54,445 nucleotides of DNA from Candidatus Poribacteria bacterium (GTDB lineage Bacteria > Poribacteria > WGA-4E > GCA-2687025), in assembly GCA_016866785.1 (NCBI GenBank), contig VGLH01000009.1:1-54445 (forward strand). The letters run 5' to 3'. Shown here one piece after another: positions 1 through 9,136 of the stretch. How positions within the stretch are numbered: position 1 is the stretch's first letter; every line of letters begins with the position of its first letter. Under the pieces are notes generated by a model, which ran no database searches, was not told the DNA's origin, and saw nothing but the letters and a program-made list of their open reading frames with translations. A program made the translations under genes and the position numbers.

Positions 1-1271
1 ACTTCGCCCGTCGTTGGCTCTGCCAGCCGCAGAAGCGACTTGCCGAGGGTCGTCTTGCCGCAGCCCGACTCGCCGACGACAGCGAGCGTTCTGCCGCGCG
101 GGATCGAGAACGACACGCCGTCCACGGCGCGGACGTAGCCGACCGTTCGGCGCAAGACTCCCTTTCGGATCGGGAAGTGGGTCCGTAGGTCGCGCACCTC
201 GACAAGCGCGTTGCCGCCGGACGGCTGAACTGCCACGGCAGGAGCCGTCGCAGGACGAACGCTCATTGGCTTGGCAGGAACCCCGACGTGGTCCTCTCGG
301 GGCGCGCCGGGGGCGTAGAGGTGGCACAGCGCGTCGTGTCCCGCCTCGAACGAGAAGCGCTCCGGTGGCGTCTCGCGGCAGACCGGCAGCGCGTCGTCGC
401 ATCGGTCGGCGAATCGGCATCCGGTTGGGTAGAGCGTCGCCAGCGGAACCATCCCCTCGATGGTCTCCAGGTCTCCTCCGCGCTGCTGGCGCGACGGGAG
501 CGAGCGGAACAGCGCCTCCGTGTAGGGATGGCGCGGCGACGCGAAGAGCCCCGCCGTCGATGCGTTCTCGACGATCTGCCCGGCGTACATGACGGCGATC
601 CGGTCGGAGTTCTCCCTGACCACGCCGAGGTCGTGCGTGATGAGCAGAACGGACATGCCGATGTCACGCTGGAGGTCGCGGATCAGGTCGAGGATCTGCG
701 CCTGAACGGTCACGTCGAGCGCGGTCGTCGGCTCGTCGGCGATGAGCAGCCGGGGTCGGCACGAGAGCGCCATCGCGATCATCACGCGCTGCTTCATCCC
801 GCCGGAAAGCTGGTGCGGGTAGGAGCGCAGGCACGCCGACGGATCGGGGATGCCGACGCGGTCGAGCATCTCCGCCGCGAGCCGATCCGCCTCAGACGCC
901 CGCCCGTGCCGGCGGATCGCTTCGACGATCTGAAAGCCTACCGTGTAGACGGCGTTCAGCGAAGTCATGGGGTCCTGAAAGACCATCGCGACTTCGCGTC
1001 CCCGGAGCTTGCGCTTCTTCGATTCAGAGAGCGCGGTCATCTCCGTCTCGCCGATGTGGACGGAGCCGCCAGCGTGGAACCCCGCCGGATGCGGAACGAG
1101 CCCCATGATGCTCAGCGCCGTGACGGACTTGCCGCAGCCCGATTCGCCGACGATGGCGAAGGTCTCTCCCTGCCGGATCGAGAATGAGACGCCGTCCACC
1201 GCCTTCGCGATCCCATGCGGGGTGCGGAAGTAGGTGCGGAGCCCGCCGACGTGCAGAACGATGTCGCTCAT
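1..1271 (-). CDS. Fused DppD-DppF type ABC transporter ATPase, 3' part cut off by window edge
   Basis: The frame is open from an ATG at 1271 to the window edge (423 codons) and carries two ABC ATPase domains. The first has Walker A GESGCGKS, signature LSGGMKQR, Walker [13 protein letters not shown] and the DppD/OppD-type cysteine-rich C-terminus ([15 protein letters not shown]). After a short linker the second domain starts near residue 345 and reaches its own Walker A (GESGCGKT) near residue 395 before the sequence ends. It should energise uptake of peptides or similar oligomers at the inner membrane with the two permeases just upstream; the ATG overlaps nothing and lies 4 bases past the DppC stop. 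DppD and DppF are usually separate genes; tandem fusions such as GsiA and YejF are known. An internal ATG (264-266) marks where a separate DppF would normally start. Confidence 0.9.
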   Translation of the reverse strand, partial: MSDIVLHVGGLRTYFRTPHGIAKAVDGVSFSIRQGETFAIVGESGCGKSVTALSIMGLVPHPAGFHAGGSVHIGETEMTALSESKKRKLRGREVAMVFQDPMTSLNAVYTVGFQIVEAIRRHGRASEADRLAAEMLDRVGIPDPSACLRSYPHQLSGGMKQRVMIAMALSCRPRLLIADEPTTALDVTVQAQILDLIRDLQRDIGMSVLLITHDLGVVRENSDRIAVMYAGQIVENASTAGLFASPRHPYTEALFRSLPSRQQRGGDLETIEGMVPLATLYPTGCRFADRCDDALPVCRETPPERFSFEAGHDALCHLYAPGAPREDHVGVPAKPMSVRPATAPAVAVQPSGGNALVEVRDLRTHFPIRKGVLRRTVGYVRAVDGVSFSIPRGRTLAVVGESGCGKTTLGKSLLRLAEPTTGE

Positions 1272-1275
1272 CAGT

Positions 1276-2457
1276 TCATCCGGCTCTCAGACGGGGGTCG
1301 AGCGCATCTCGGACGGCGTCGCCGAAGATGTTCGCTGGGAGCACTAAGCCGAACATGAAGGCGAACGCCGCGACCAGGTTCCACCAGACGACGGGATCGC
1401 GCGACAGCTCGAACCGCGCGTCGTTGATCATACTGCCCCAGCTCGCCGTCGTCGCGCCGACGCCGATGTTCAGATAACTCAGGACGGCTTCGGCGAGGAC
1501 GAGTCCGCTGAACCGTAGCACCGACGAGATCAGGACGATATGGAGCACGTTGGACAGGATGTGCCGCGTCATGATCTTCCAGCCCGACACGCCGAACGCC
1601 TGCGCCGCCTGGACGAACTCCATCTCGCGGAGCTTGAGGGTCTCACCGCGCAGTACGCGGCACAGCCCCGTCCACGTCGTGACACCCATGATGATGCAGA
1701 GCTGGAGCACGCCTCTGCCGAAGATGAGGATGAACGCCGCGATGACGAGCACGTCGGGGATCGACGCGAGCGTGGAGTAGACGTAGGTGACGGCGTCGTC
1801 CACGCGCTTGCCGTAGTAGCCCGCCGCGATGCCGAACAGGAGCGCGAACGGAATCACGAGGATCGTCGTGAATCCGCCGATGACGAGCGCTGTGCGAATG
1901 CCCCGCAGCGCTTTCAGGAGCACGTCATCGCCGACGCGGTCGGTTCCGAAGGGATGAGCGCGCGGATGTTGCAGCGGCACGTAATCGCGCGTCGCGGTTC
2001 CGTCGTCGTCGCGGATCGTCTCTTTTGCGAAGGAGTGCGTCGCCAGGGGCGCGGAGAAGGTCTTCTCCGTCTTGCCGCCCAGGTTCAGCAGAACGGCGTC
2101 GAGGCGGTCGAGGAGCGTCCTGCCGCGCGCTTCGAGGACGCGGGAACCGTCCTCGGCGAGGACCACCCCGCCGGACTCGTCGCGGAGCGCATCGCGCCAT
2201 CCGATGCTCTCCAGAAGCCCGACGAGCCCGTAGAGACAGAGGATGACGAAGCAGACCGCCGCTTTGCGGTCCTGGAACACCCGCCGCGCAGCGTCCCGCC
2301 AATAGGCGCGGCGCGACGCCCGCCACACGAGCCACGCCGCGAGCGCCAGGACGACCAGCACGAGCCCGTTCGTCAGGGCGTGCGCGTGATCCGCGTAGAA
2401 CGCCTGCAGCAACCCGATGAGTCCGCCCGTCGCGTTCGCGTCATCCGATGGGGGCAT
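1276..2457 (-). CDS. dppC: ABC transporter permease, DppC/OppC family
   Basis: Inner-membrane permease of a dipeptide/oligopeptide importer, 393 aa, longer than the usual ~300. The extra length is N-terminal: a membrane segment near residues 28-46, a second near 68-88, then about 100 residues of extracytoplasmic loop before the conserved transport domain. The EAA loop that contacts the ATPase is visible (EFVQAAQAFGVSGWKIMTRH, about residues 280-300). The C-terminal NIFGDAVRDALDPRLR is typical of DppC. It sits between DppB (3-base gap) and the fused ATPase, so it is part of one operon. Substrate cannot be read from the sequence. Confidence 0.93.
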   Translation of the reverse strand: MPPSDDANATGGLIGLLQAFYADHAHALTNGLVLVVLALAAWLVWRASRRAYWRDAARRVFQDRKAAVCFVILCLYGLVGLLESIGWRDALRDESGGVVLAEDGSRVLEARGRTLLDRLDAVLLNLGGKTEKTFSAPLATHSFAKETIRDDDGTATRDYVPLQHPRAHPFGTDRVGDDVLLKALRGIRTALVIGGFTTILVIPFALLFGIAAGYYGKRVDDAVTYVYSTLASIPDVLVIAAFILIFGRGVLQLCIIMGVTTWTGLCRVLRGETLKLREMEFVQAAQAFGVSGWKIMTRHILSNVLHIVLISSVLRFSGLVLAEAVLSYLNIGVGATTASWGSMINDARFELSRDPVVWWNLVAAFAFMFGLVLPANIFGDAVRDALDPRLRAG

Positions 2458-2460
2458 GGG

Positions 2461-3444
2461 CTACTCCAGCCGTACGCGCGGATCGACCAGCGTGTAGCTG
2501 ATGTCCGTCAGAATCTGTCCCACGATGTAGAGAACCGATCCGAGGAACACCATCGACCGCACGATGGCGAAGTCCCGCGCGTTGATGGCGTCGATCGTGT
2601 AGCTCCCCAGACCGGGGATGGCGAAGAAGTTCTCCATGAGCAGGTTCCCCATGAAGAGGAACGGGATGCTCATGACGACGCTCGTGAGAATGGGGATCAT
2701 CGCGTTCTTCAGGGCGTGGACGAAGAGGACGCGCGTCTCCGACAAGCCCTTCGCCCGCGCCGTGCGGATGTAGTCGCGGTTGATCTCCTCCAGGAAGATC
2801 GTGCGGTTGTATCGGATGCCGCTCCCCAGCGACGCGACGACGCCGATCAGGATGGGCAGCAGCGTGAACTTGACCGCATGGATGCCCGTGTCGTAGCCGG
2901 AGATGGGCACGAGATTCCACAGCCTGCCCAGCACGAACTGAGCCCCGATGATGTAGAACAGCGCCGAGATGGACATCGCCGCGACAGCGACGATGACGCC
3001 CCAGGTGTCGACATAGGTTCCCCGGTAGAACGCGATGAACAGGGCGATGGCGATCTCGGCGAGAACCGCCGTCACGAACATCGGCACGGCGATCAGGAGG
3101 CTGGGCCCCATCCGCGCCACGATCTCGTGCCCGATCGACTTCCGATCCTGGTCGGAGACGCCGAAGTCGAACCAGAGGAGCGACGCCGTCTTGGTGAAGA
3201 AGATCGTCTGCGTCGCCTTGCCGACGACGGTCGGTTCCTCGCCGTTCCAGAGAAGCGGGAGCCCGTAGCCGTGCTCGTCGAGCCAGGTCTGGATGTCCGC
3301 CTCGGTCGTGTTCTTGGCGCCGAGGATCTGGAGCGCCATCTGACGGGGCGACGCCACGCCGAAGAAGAGCAGGAACGTGATGAGGTTCACCCCGACGAGA
3401 ATGGGGATCGCGTAGAGCACGCGGCGGACGATGTAGGAGATCAT
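2461..3444 (-). CDS. dppB: ABC transporter permease, DppB/OppB family
   Basis: Inner-membrane permease partner of DppC, 327 aa, standard length. It opens with the family's N-terminal membrane helix (MISYIVRRVLYAIPILVGV), has an extracytoplasmic region to about residue 110, then the membrane domain with EAA loop (INRDYIRTARAKGLSETRVL) and the typical ending DISYTLVDPRVRLE. Its ATG overlaps the stop of the solute-binding protein gene by 4 bases (3441-3444), implying translational coupling. Substrate is inferred only from family: peptides or other oligomers. Confidence 0.94.
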   Translation of the reverse strand: MISYIVRRVLYAIPILVGVNLITFLLFFGVASPRQMALQILGAKNTTEADIQTWLDEHGYGLPLLWNGEEPTVVGKATQTIFFTKTASLLWFDFGVSDQDRKSIGHEIVARMGPSLLIAVPMFVTAVLAEIAIALFIAFYRGTYVDTWGVIVAVAAMSISALFYIIGAQFVLGRLWNLVPISGYDTGIHAVKFTLLPILIGVVASLGSGIRYNRTIFLEEINRDYIRTARAKGLSETRVLFVHALKNAMIPILTSVVMSIPFLFMGNLLMENFFAIPGLGSYTIDAINARDFAIVRSMVFLGSVLYIVGQILTDISYTLVDPRVRLE

Positions 3445-5663
3445 CTGCCATGCTCCCTGCGACGGACGGTGACGACGGCTGGGATCGAGCCGAGAACCAG
3501 CAGCCCCGCGACGGCGAGCAGCGGCGTGTAGTTGGGCTTATTCCAGCGGGCGCGCATCGTCTTGCGCTGTGCCGGGTCGAGGTCGAGGTACTTCAGCGTC
3601 CCGTTCGCCATCTGATTCGGCTTGGCGTTGCGGATCCACGCGTGGCGGAGCCCGAACGACACCGGATGGAAACCCCATATCCACGGGGCGTCTTCCTGAG
3701 CGACGGCGAGCATCCGGTCGATGAGCGCCTGCCGCTCCGGCGTGTTCGTCATGTTCTCCATTTGGGCAAAGAGGCGGTTGTAGTCCGGGTTGTCGTAGTT
3801 GGCGGCGTTCTCGCCGTCGTGTTCTTTCTTGCCGTTGGGTCCGTAGAGCAGGAACAGGAAGTTCTCGGGGTCCGGGTAATCGGCGAGCCAGCCCCATGAG
3901 ATGATCTGGAAGTTCGCGTTGTGGACTTTGTCCTGGAACCTGCTGTAGTCGGTCGCGTTGCTGACGAGCGTGGCTCCGAGGGCTTCGAGCTTCTTGGAGT
4001 ACCAGCGGATCGTCGCCTGATCGCCGGCTCCCGTGAGCACATTGTCGAAGCTGACGCGGAGCGGCTTGCCGTCCTTTCCGCGTCCGTTGGGATAGCCGGC
4101 TTCGGCAAGCAGACGCTTCGCCTCGTCGAGCGATTTGCGAACCGGGGCTCCGGCGCGGTCATTCCAATCGTAGACGAAGGGGTTCATTCCAGCCCGCCCT
4201 TCGACGCGCCCGAAGATGCCCGGCGGGATGGGCCCGTGAGCCGCTAGCGCTCTGCCGTTGGCGAAGATCTCAACGTACTCCTCCGTGTCAATGGCGATGG
4301 AGATGGCTTGCCGGAGCTTGCGCTTCTCCGGCTCGTAGCCGCCGACGACCGGATCGAGCATGTTGAACGCGAGATAGTAGGTCGCCGTGTTGACGGCTGT
4401 CGTCAACTGGACGCCGCGCTCCTGCATCCAGGGGGAGAGCGTCGCGCCGGTTTCGGCGTTCATGACGATGGCGCGGTCGAAGTTGTCCGAAGAGATGCCC
4501 GACGCGTCGTAGTAGCCCTGGAGGAACTTGCTCCATCGGGGCACGTCCTCCTTTTCGAGCTTGTAGACGAACCGGTCGATGAACGGCAGCGACTGTCCAG
4601 CGGATGCCAGGAAGCCGTCCGCGTCGTCGTTCGGTTCCCCCTCGGACGGGTAGGTCTCTGTCGTTCGGTAGTTCTCGTTGCGCGTCAGGACGATCTCGAG
4701 GTTCGGGTTGTAGGTCGCGAACCGGTACGCGCCCGTGCCGACGGGATACTGGTCGATGGTCATGTTCTTGCGGATGAGCGCGCCCTGGTCGTAGAAGGCG
4801 ATGGCTTCCGGCGGCATCGGCGAGAAGAAGGGCATCGCCAGCCAGTAGAGGATCTGCGGGTACTTGCGAGTCAGGACGATCCGGTAGGTGTGGTCATCGA
4901 CGACCTCCGCGCCAGGCAGCGGGAACGCGCCGTAGTCGAGCGAGATGGGGTCGTAGCGCTCGTCTCGGTCGGCGTTGTAGGCGATGCCGCCACGCGCCTG
5001 GCGCTCGGCGCGCGCCGCCGACAGCGCTTCTTCGAGTGCGGCGGCGTACTCCTCCATCCCCTCGATGTAGCCGCCGATGGTGCTGAGGATGGGGCAGCTC
5101 AAGCGCGGGTCCGCCAGCCGCTGAATCTGGTAGACGTAATCCTTCGCGGCAAGCTCTCGCGTGCCGGTCTCGGCGAAGCCGCCGATGTCGTCGATGGACT
5201 CCACGTCCGCGTCGGTCAGGTTCGCATTGGCGGGCGAACCGTCAGGGCGCTTGGCGAAACACGGGTGCGGCTGGTAGAGGATGCCCGGCTGGATGCGAAT
5301 CTCGTAGACGGCGCGCGCGACCTTCTCGGCGGGCGGATCGCCTTCGAGAAGCGTTCCCTGCGCGTCATAGTACTGCGGTTCGGGAACCGACTCGGCGGTG
5401 AGCGGGATCAGCTCGTAGGGGCGCTTGAGGTAGTGGTACTGGAACGGCGGCTCGTAGATCTGGGCGATGAAGGCGTACTCGTTGGCGCTGTACGACCGGG
5501 CGGGGTCGAGGTGCTTAGGGGGCTCCTCGAAGGTGCTGTAGTAGACCTTGCTTTCGGCGTCCTCAGCGCGGTAGGGGTTGTTCGGGTTCGACGGATCGCA
5601 GCCTGCCAGCGCGACCGCCAGAAGGAACGCGCCCCACGCCTGGAACTTCACGGGCTCTCCCAT
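3441..5663 (-). CDS. Solute-binding protein family 5 (OppA/DppA-like) lipoprotein with C-terminal membrane anchor
   Basis: 740 aa, well above the ~530 aa of classic OppA/DppA. A lipoprotein signal ends at LAGC (Cys22), so the mature protein should be lipid-anchored. The SBP_bac_5 fold is seen in 'PPKHLDPARSYSANEYAF', 'PVGTGAYRFATYNPNLEIVL', 'RKLRQAISIAIDTEEYVE' and 'SWGWLADYPDPENFLFLLYG'. The protein ends with a hydrophobic helix (about 712-733) and a basic tail (RRREHGR), a second membrane anchor that ordinary binding proteins lack. Extra inserts between residues 110 and 230 account for most added length. It is the first transporter gene, overlapping DppB by 4 bases; the TIM-barrel gene ends 22 bases upstream. 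Confidence 0.9.
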   Translation of the reverse strand: MGEPVKFQAWGAFLLAVALAGCDPSNPNNPYRAEDAESKVYYSTFEEPPKHLDPARSYSANEYAFIAQIYEPPFQYHYLKRPYELIPLTAESVPEPQYYDAQGTLLEGDPPAEKVARAVYEIRIQPGILYQPHPCFAKRPDGSPANANLTDADVESIDDIGGFAETGTRELAAKDYVYQIQRLADPRLSCPILSTIGGYIEGMEEYAAALEEALSAARAERQARGGIAYNADRDERYDPISLDYGAFPLPGAEVVDDHTYRIVLTRKYPQILYWLAMPFFSPMPPEAIAFYDQGALIRKNMTIDQYPVGTGAYRFATYNPNLEIVLTRNENYRTTETYPSEGEPNDDADGFLASAGQSLPFIDRFVYKLEKEDVPRWSKFLQGYYDASGISSDNFDRAIVMNAETGATLSPWMQERGVQLTTAVNTATYYLAFNMLDPVVGGYEPEKRKLRQAISIAIDTEEYVEIFANGRALAAHGPIPPGIFGRVEGRAGMNPFVYDWNDRAGAPVRKSLDEAKRLLAEAGYPNGRGKDGKPLRVSFDNVLTGAGDQATIRWYSKKLEALGATLVSNATDYSRFQDKVHNANFQIISWGWLADYPDPENFLFLLYGPNGKKEHDGENAANYDNPDYNRLFAQMENMTNTPERQALIDRMLAVAQEDAPWIWGFHPVSFGLRHAWIRNAKPNQMANGTLKYLDLDPAQRKTMRARWNKPNYTPLLAVAGLLVLGSIPAVVTVRRREHGR

Positions 5664-5685
5664 CGATGGAGCGGCCAGCCGCCGA

Positions 5686-6465
5686 TCAACCGTCGACGAT
5701 GGCTTCCTGCGCGAACGCGAGACTCGCCGCCGCGCTGGCCACCGGGTCGTCGCCGGATGGGATGTCCAGCATCAGATAGCCGTCGTAGTCGAGCTCGTAG
5801 AGCGAACGGGCGATGGCGGGGAAGTCCACGATTCCGAGACCCAGCGGGCGCCCGGATCGGTCTTCGGCGATGTCCCGCACTCGCACTTGGCAGAGCGCAT
5901 CGCCCAACTCCCGAAGCTCCGCCGCCGGATCCCGCTCGCGAAGGACCGCATCGACGAGGTCGTAGGCGATTCCGCAGCCGGAGCCGACCTGCTGAACGAG
6001 GCGGACCATCTCCGCGACTGGAAGCGCGGCTCGGAACGCCAACCGGCACTGGTACGCCGCCGCCGCCTGAGCCGCGTTGCGCAGCGTCTCGATAGCGCGC
6101 GAGTCGCTCGCGATGCCTTCGCCAGCGACGTCTCCCAGAGGGGCGACGACCGTACGGACTCCCAGTTCTGCCACGCGGGGATTCAGAGCGTGGCACAGGC
6201 GCATCGCGTTGTCTCTCACCTTTTCGTCGGCGTGCAGCAAGCCAAGACGCTCGAGCCGAGCGAAGTACACGGCGGAGACATCGATGCGGCTCTCCTGCTT
6301 GTAGTGGCGCAGCTCACGGACACCGGCGCGGGTCCAGATGGGGTGCTCGCGAACCTGGGGTCCTCCGAGGGTCAGTTCGACGCCGCTGTATCCGAGGTTG
6401 TGGGCGATACTGAGCGCACGATCCAGGGAGGCGCTGAACGCAACGTCGCGGATACCGACCTTCAT
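5686..6465 (-). CDS. TIM-barrel protein, sugar phosphate isomerase/epimerase family, degenerate metal site
   Basis: 259 aa, AP endonuclease 2-like TIM barrel (PF01261 type): MKVGIRDVAF start, LGYSGVELTLGG, IAYDLVDA, GIVDFPAIARSLYELDYDGY. The family normally binds a divalent metal through Glu, Asp, His, Glu. Here only the Asp (YDLVDA) is in place. The first Glu position reads LAFRAAL, the His position reads QVRVRDI, and the last Glu reads MLDIPSG. It may therefore lack isomerase activity or act by another route. The start overlaps the upstream zinc-ribbon gene by 4 bases (ATGA). Its link to the transporter downstream is only positional. Confidence 0.85.
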   Translation of the reverse strand: MKVGIRDVAFSASLDRALSIAHNLGYSGVELTLGGPQVREHPIWTRAGVRELRHYKQESRIDVSAVYFARLERLGLLHADEKVRDNAMRLCHALNPRVAELGVRTVVAPLGDVAGEGIASDSRAIETLRNAAQAAAAYQCRLAFRAALPVAEMVRLVQQVGSGCGIAYDLVDAVLRERDPAAELRELGDALCQVRVRDIAEDRSGRPLGLGIVDFPAIARSLYELDYDGYLMLDIPSGDDPVASAAASLAFAQEAIVDG

Positions 6466-6716
6466 GTTCCGGCGGCTCCCTTGCGTCGAGCCACGCTTTC
6501 AGCCTGCAGCGCGTCGATGCACGCGTCGCAGAAGTAGTAGGTATACCCGGAGATCACCTCGCGCTCCACGAGTAGGCTCGGATCAAAGCGCGTGCCGCAC
6601 ACATTGCACCGAGGTCGTCGGTCTCGGTCGCGGCTGGGGCGTTCCGACCGCCGTGACCGGATAGCCAGCACGACGATTGCTCCGAGGACGGCATAGACGA
6701 GCCAATGGAACCACAT
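6462..6716 (-). CDS. Small membrane protein with C-terminal zinc-ribbon-like motif
   Basis: 84 aa. One N-terminal membrane helix (WFHWLVYAVLGAIVVLAI, about residues 2-19) and a basic stretch, then two CxxC pairs: CNVCGTRF near residue 38 and FCDACIDA near 63. That spacing suits a zinc ribbon facing the cytoplasm. The stop overlaps the ATG of the TIM-barrel gene, so the pair is probably translated together. No named family recognised. Composition matches neighbours, and the overlap makes it likely to be real despite its size. Confidence 0.72.
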   Translation of the reverse strand: MWFHWLVYAVLGAIVVLAIRSRRSERPSRDRDRRPRCNVCGTRFDPSLLVEREVISGYTYYFCDACIDALQAESVARRKGAAGT

Positions 6717-6774
6717 CGCCAGTCGTCCTGCGGCGGCTCGGATGCCCGCATTCCCGTCGCATGCTGTGATGCCT

Positions 6775-8154
6775 TCAGCGGACCAAGACGATGGTGCCGA
6801 TCCTCACCTGACCGCCGATCTCGATCTGATAGACGTAGATGCCGCCTGGCAAGAGCTCGCCCGACTCGTCCCTGCCGTCCCACTGCGTGTCCTGCGGCGA
6901 AGGATCGAGCTGCCGCACCTTGCGACCGTGGAGATCGAAGAGCGTCACGACCATGTCGCCTTCGGCGTCGCCCAGCGCCCGCGTCGGGAACGTCACGCGA
7001 TTGAACGGCGCGTTCCCGAGCGGCGTGAACGGATTCGGGAACGGCGTTTCCAGCAGCACGTGCCACGTCTCCGTAGGGTCGGAGCGGTTGCCGGCTTCAT
7101 CCACGGCAACGACCGCGTACCGATACCGTCCGACGTCAAGACGCTCCCGGTGGAGGAACTCGTACTCCTTGGCTGCCGCATCGGCGGGAACCGTCGTCAG
7201 CACGACGGACGCTTCGCCAGCGCGAGCGAACATCAGGTCGTAGGAGACCACATCCGGGGAGGCGCTGGGAACCCAGCGGACCCCCGTGTTCTGGGCGATC
7301 GGTTCCACGATGACGACGGCAACCGGCTTCGGCGGGTTGGTGTCCCGACCAACCGTCGCCGACACAGCCCCCGAGCGCGCCGACACGACCAGCCGGCTCT
7401 TGTAGGCGGCAACCTCGTAGCGATGCGCGCCGGCTGGCACGTTCACATCGCGGAACGAGGTCCGATCCCTTCCCAGGGCGTCAGCGGGCAGCCCTCCGTC
7501 GCGATAGATGAGGTAGCCGGTGACATCGGCATCGTCGACAGGCGTCCAAGTCACAATCACGTCATTGTCGCCATCGGGGTCCGCGACGGCGGCGATGCCG
7601 GTCGGCGACGCAGGCGGGACGTTCGGGAACACTTCGAGTGTGTAGTCGTTGTTGTTCGCCGGATTCCCGTCGATCTCACCGGGCTTGATGAACTCGCCGA
7701 TCTGCAGGTCGGACAGGTTGCGGATGGCGATGCGAAACAGCGCTTCCTTCTGCGGGAGGTCTGGCGTCTGGACATCGAAAATGACTTCGATGATCGAGCT
7801 GAGGAAGTTGTCGATGGGGTTGGCGAGCGTGAAGCGTAGCGTCGTTCCGGCGGTGCTGCCGACGAAGGGAACCGGGGCTCCCTCGATCCGCACTTCCCGG
7901 AGGTCGCCGTCCGTGGCGACGAATCCCGCTGGCATGATGACCTGTACCGTCTTGATCTCCTCGCCTACCTCCGCCTGGGATCGGTCGACCAGGAGCGTCA
8001 GGATCAGCCGAGGCTTGGACGACGTGGGGACGCGCCCGCTGGGGTCGTTCAGGACGTTCAGTTCTCCGGTCGAGGAGACGGCGGCGTGGGCGGCGGGCGT
8101 CAGGCTCCACCATCCGCAGAGCGTCAGGGCGATGAGCGAGGCGATGCGTCTCAT
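6775..8154 (-). CDS. Secreted FN3-like protein with FlgD/T9SS-like C-terminal domain
   Basis: 459 aa with a signal peptide ending near AHA (about residue 24). The N-terminal half is beta-rich. One or two fibronectin type III-like modules follow (VIVTWTPVDDADVTGYLIYR near 200; VRWVPSASPDVVSYDLMF near 290). The last 90 residues carry the FlgD Ig-like / type IX-like C-terminal pattern: FPNPFTP, LFDLHGRKVRQL, W-DGRDESGELLPGGIYVYQI. Such domains are common at the C-terminus of proteins exported across the outer membrane in the FCB group. It closes the envelope cluster; the PorV-like gene ends 18 bases upstream. Role inferred: surface or secreted protein. Confidence 0.86.
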   Translation of the reverse strand: MRRIASLIALTLCGWWSLTPAAHAAVSSTGELNVLNDPSGRVPTSSKPRLILTLLVDRSQAEVGEEIKTVQVIMPAGFVATDGDLREVRIEGAPVPFVGSTAGTTLRFTLANPIDNFLSSIIEVIFDVQTPDLPQKEALFRIAIRNLSDLQIGEFIKPGEIDGNPANNNDYTLEVFPNVPPASPTGIAAVADPDGDNDVIVTWTPVDDADVTGYLIYRDGGLPADALGRDRTSFRDVNVPAGAHRYEVAAYKSRLVVSARSGAVSATVGRDTNPPKPVAVVIVEPIAQNTGVRWVPSASPDVVSYDLMFARAGEASVVLTTVPADAAAKEYEFLHRERLDVGRYRYAVVAVDEAGNRSDPTETWHVLLETPFPNPFTPLGNAPFNRVTFPTRALGDAEGDMVVTLFDLHGRKVRQLDPSPQDTQWDGRDESGELLPGGIYVYQIEIGGQVRIGTIVLVR

Positions 8155-8172
8155 GGCGTTCCCGTCGCCCTC

Positions 8173-9132
8173 CTAGAAGCTCACGCGAACGGAAAGGCGT
8201 TGGCTCGTGTTGTCTTTGACGGCGGCGTCGAGCACCTCGATCGCGAGGTCGAGATGCGCTTCGATCCCAGCGACGTCGAGCCGCAATCCGACTCCCGCCG
8301 TGACCGCCGACACGCTGCCTACGCCGGAAGCCGTGCGATAGCCGATCCGTGCCACAAGGCTGTCCGACAGACCGACCTCGGCGCCGACGCCAACGGTCGT
8401 CCCATCTCCGGCAGCGACCTCGGCGGCGACGAGACTGCGCGACAGCACGCCGCGCAGCGCCTCCTGTTCGGCGGACTCGGCGATTCGGCTCAACCGCAGG
8501 CTCGCCCCGACGCGGACGATCTGGGGCGCTTCATCCGGTTCCTCAGCTTCCTGAAACGACAGGTCTGCGGGAACCAGGTTCTGCGCGCTGATGCCGACGG
8601 CGACGCCCTGAACGGGAACCAGGAGGACGCCGGCATCCAGCGTCATCGCGCTGACATCGTAGACCGCGCCGAAGTAAGGGTTCTCCACGACGTCCGCGTT
8701 GGTGGAGTCGAGCCCGACGCGCAGGTGTTTCAACTGCGCCCCGATCTTGACGAACTCGGCGATCCGATGCGCATAGCCGATGCTGGCGGCTGTTTCGCGA
8801 TAGACCCCCGCCGCGTCCGACTGGGAGACGAACCCGATGCCGATGCCGCCGGGCCCCAACGACGACACGGCGAACACGGCGTCCTGCACGATGAGCGGTT
8901 CCGAGATGCCGGAGAAGAGCGCGGAGCGCGTCAACCCCACTTCGCGGCGACCCGTCAACGCGATCCCTGCGGGGTTGTAGGCGATCGTCGTCGCGTCGTC
9001 TGCGACCGCCGTGAAAGCGCCGCCGAGAGCCATCGGACGGGCTCCAGCCAGGGGCGACCGACCTGCCGCCGACGCCAACGTGGGCAACAGGAACAGGAGC
9101 CAGGGGATCGACAACCGACGCCGCATGGACAT
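8173..9132 (-). CDS. PorV/UPF0164-like outer-membrane beta-barrel protein
   Basis: 319 aa with a signal peptide (cleavage near ASA, residue 22). The segment ADDATTIAYNPAG near residues 44-56 is the hallmark of PorV/PorQ and UPF0164 outer-membrane proteins. The rest alternates hydrophobic and polar residues, and the protein ends in a C-terminal Phe (SVRVSF), as expected for a barrel inserted by Bam. In Bacteroidetes PorV carries type IX substrates to the cell surface. The two FlgD-tail proteins in this cluster make an analogous role plausible, but this is inference. It starts 4 bases after the chaperone gene ends. Confidence 0.86.
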   Translation of the reverse strand: MSMRRRLSIPWLLFLLPTLASAAGRSPLAGARPMALGGAFTAVADDATTIAYNPAGIALTGRREVGLTRSALFSGISEPLIVQDAVFAVSSLGPGGIGIGFVSQSDAAGVYRETAASIGYAHRIAEFVKIGAQLKHLRVGLDSTNADVVENPYFGAVYDVSAMTLDAGVLLVPVQGVAVGISAQNLVPADLSFQEAEEPDEAPQIVRVGASLRLSRIAESAEQEALRGVLSRSLVAAEVAAGDGTTVGVGAEVGLSDSLVARIGYRTASGVGSVSAVTAGVGLRLDVAGIEAHLDLAIEVLDAAVKDNTSQRLSVRVSF

Positions 9133-9136
9133 GACG

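Noticed and set aside
264-266. Separate DppF start inside the fused ATPase frame
   Set aside because: No stop codon separates the domains and the reading frame is continuous, so I annotate one gene. The ATG is noted as a vestige.
1540-3531. Plus-strand open frame of 663 codons
   Set aside because: Antisense to the DppB and DppC genes. Extreme Arg/Asp composition is what high-GC antisense frames give, and no ribosome site or motif fits.
4308-6095. Plus-strand open frame opposite the solute-binding protein
   Set aside because: Antisense shadow; biased composition, no family pattern, and the minus-strand genes here are convincing.
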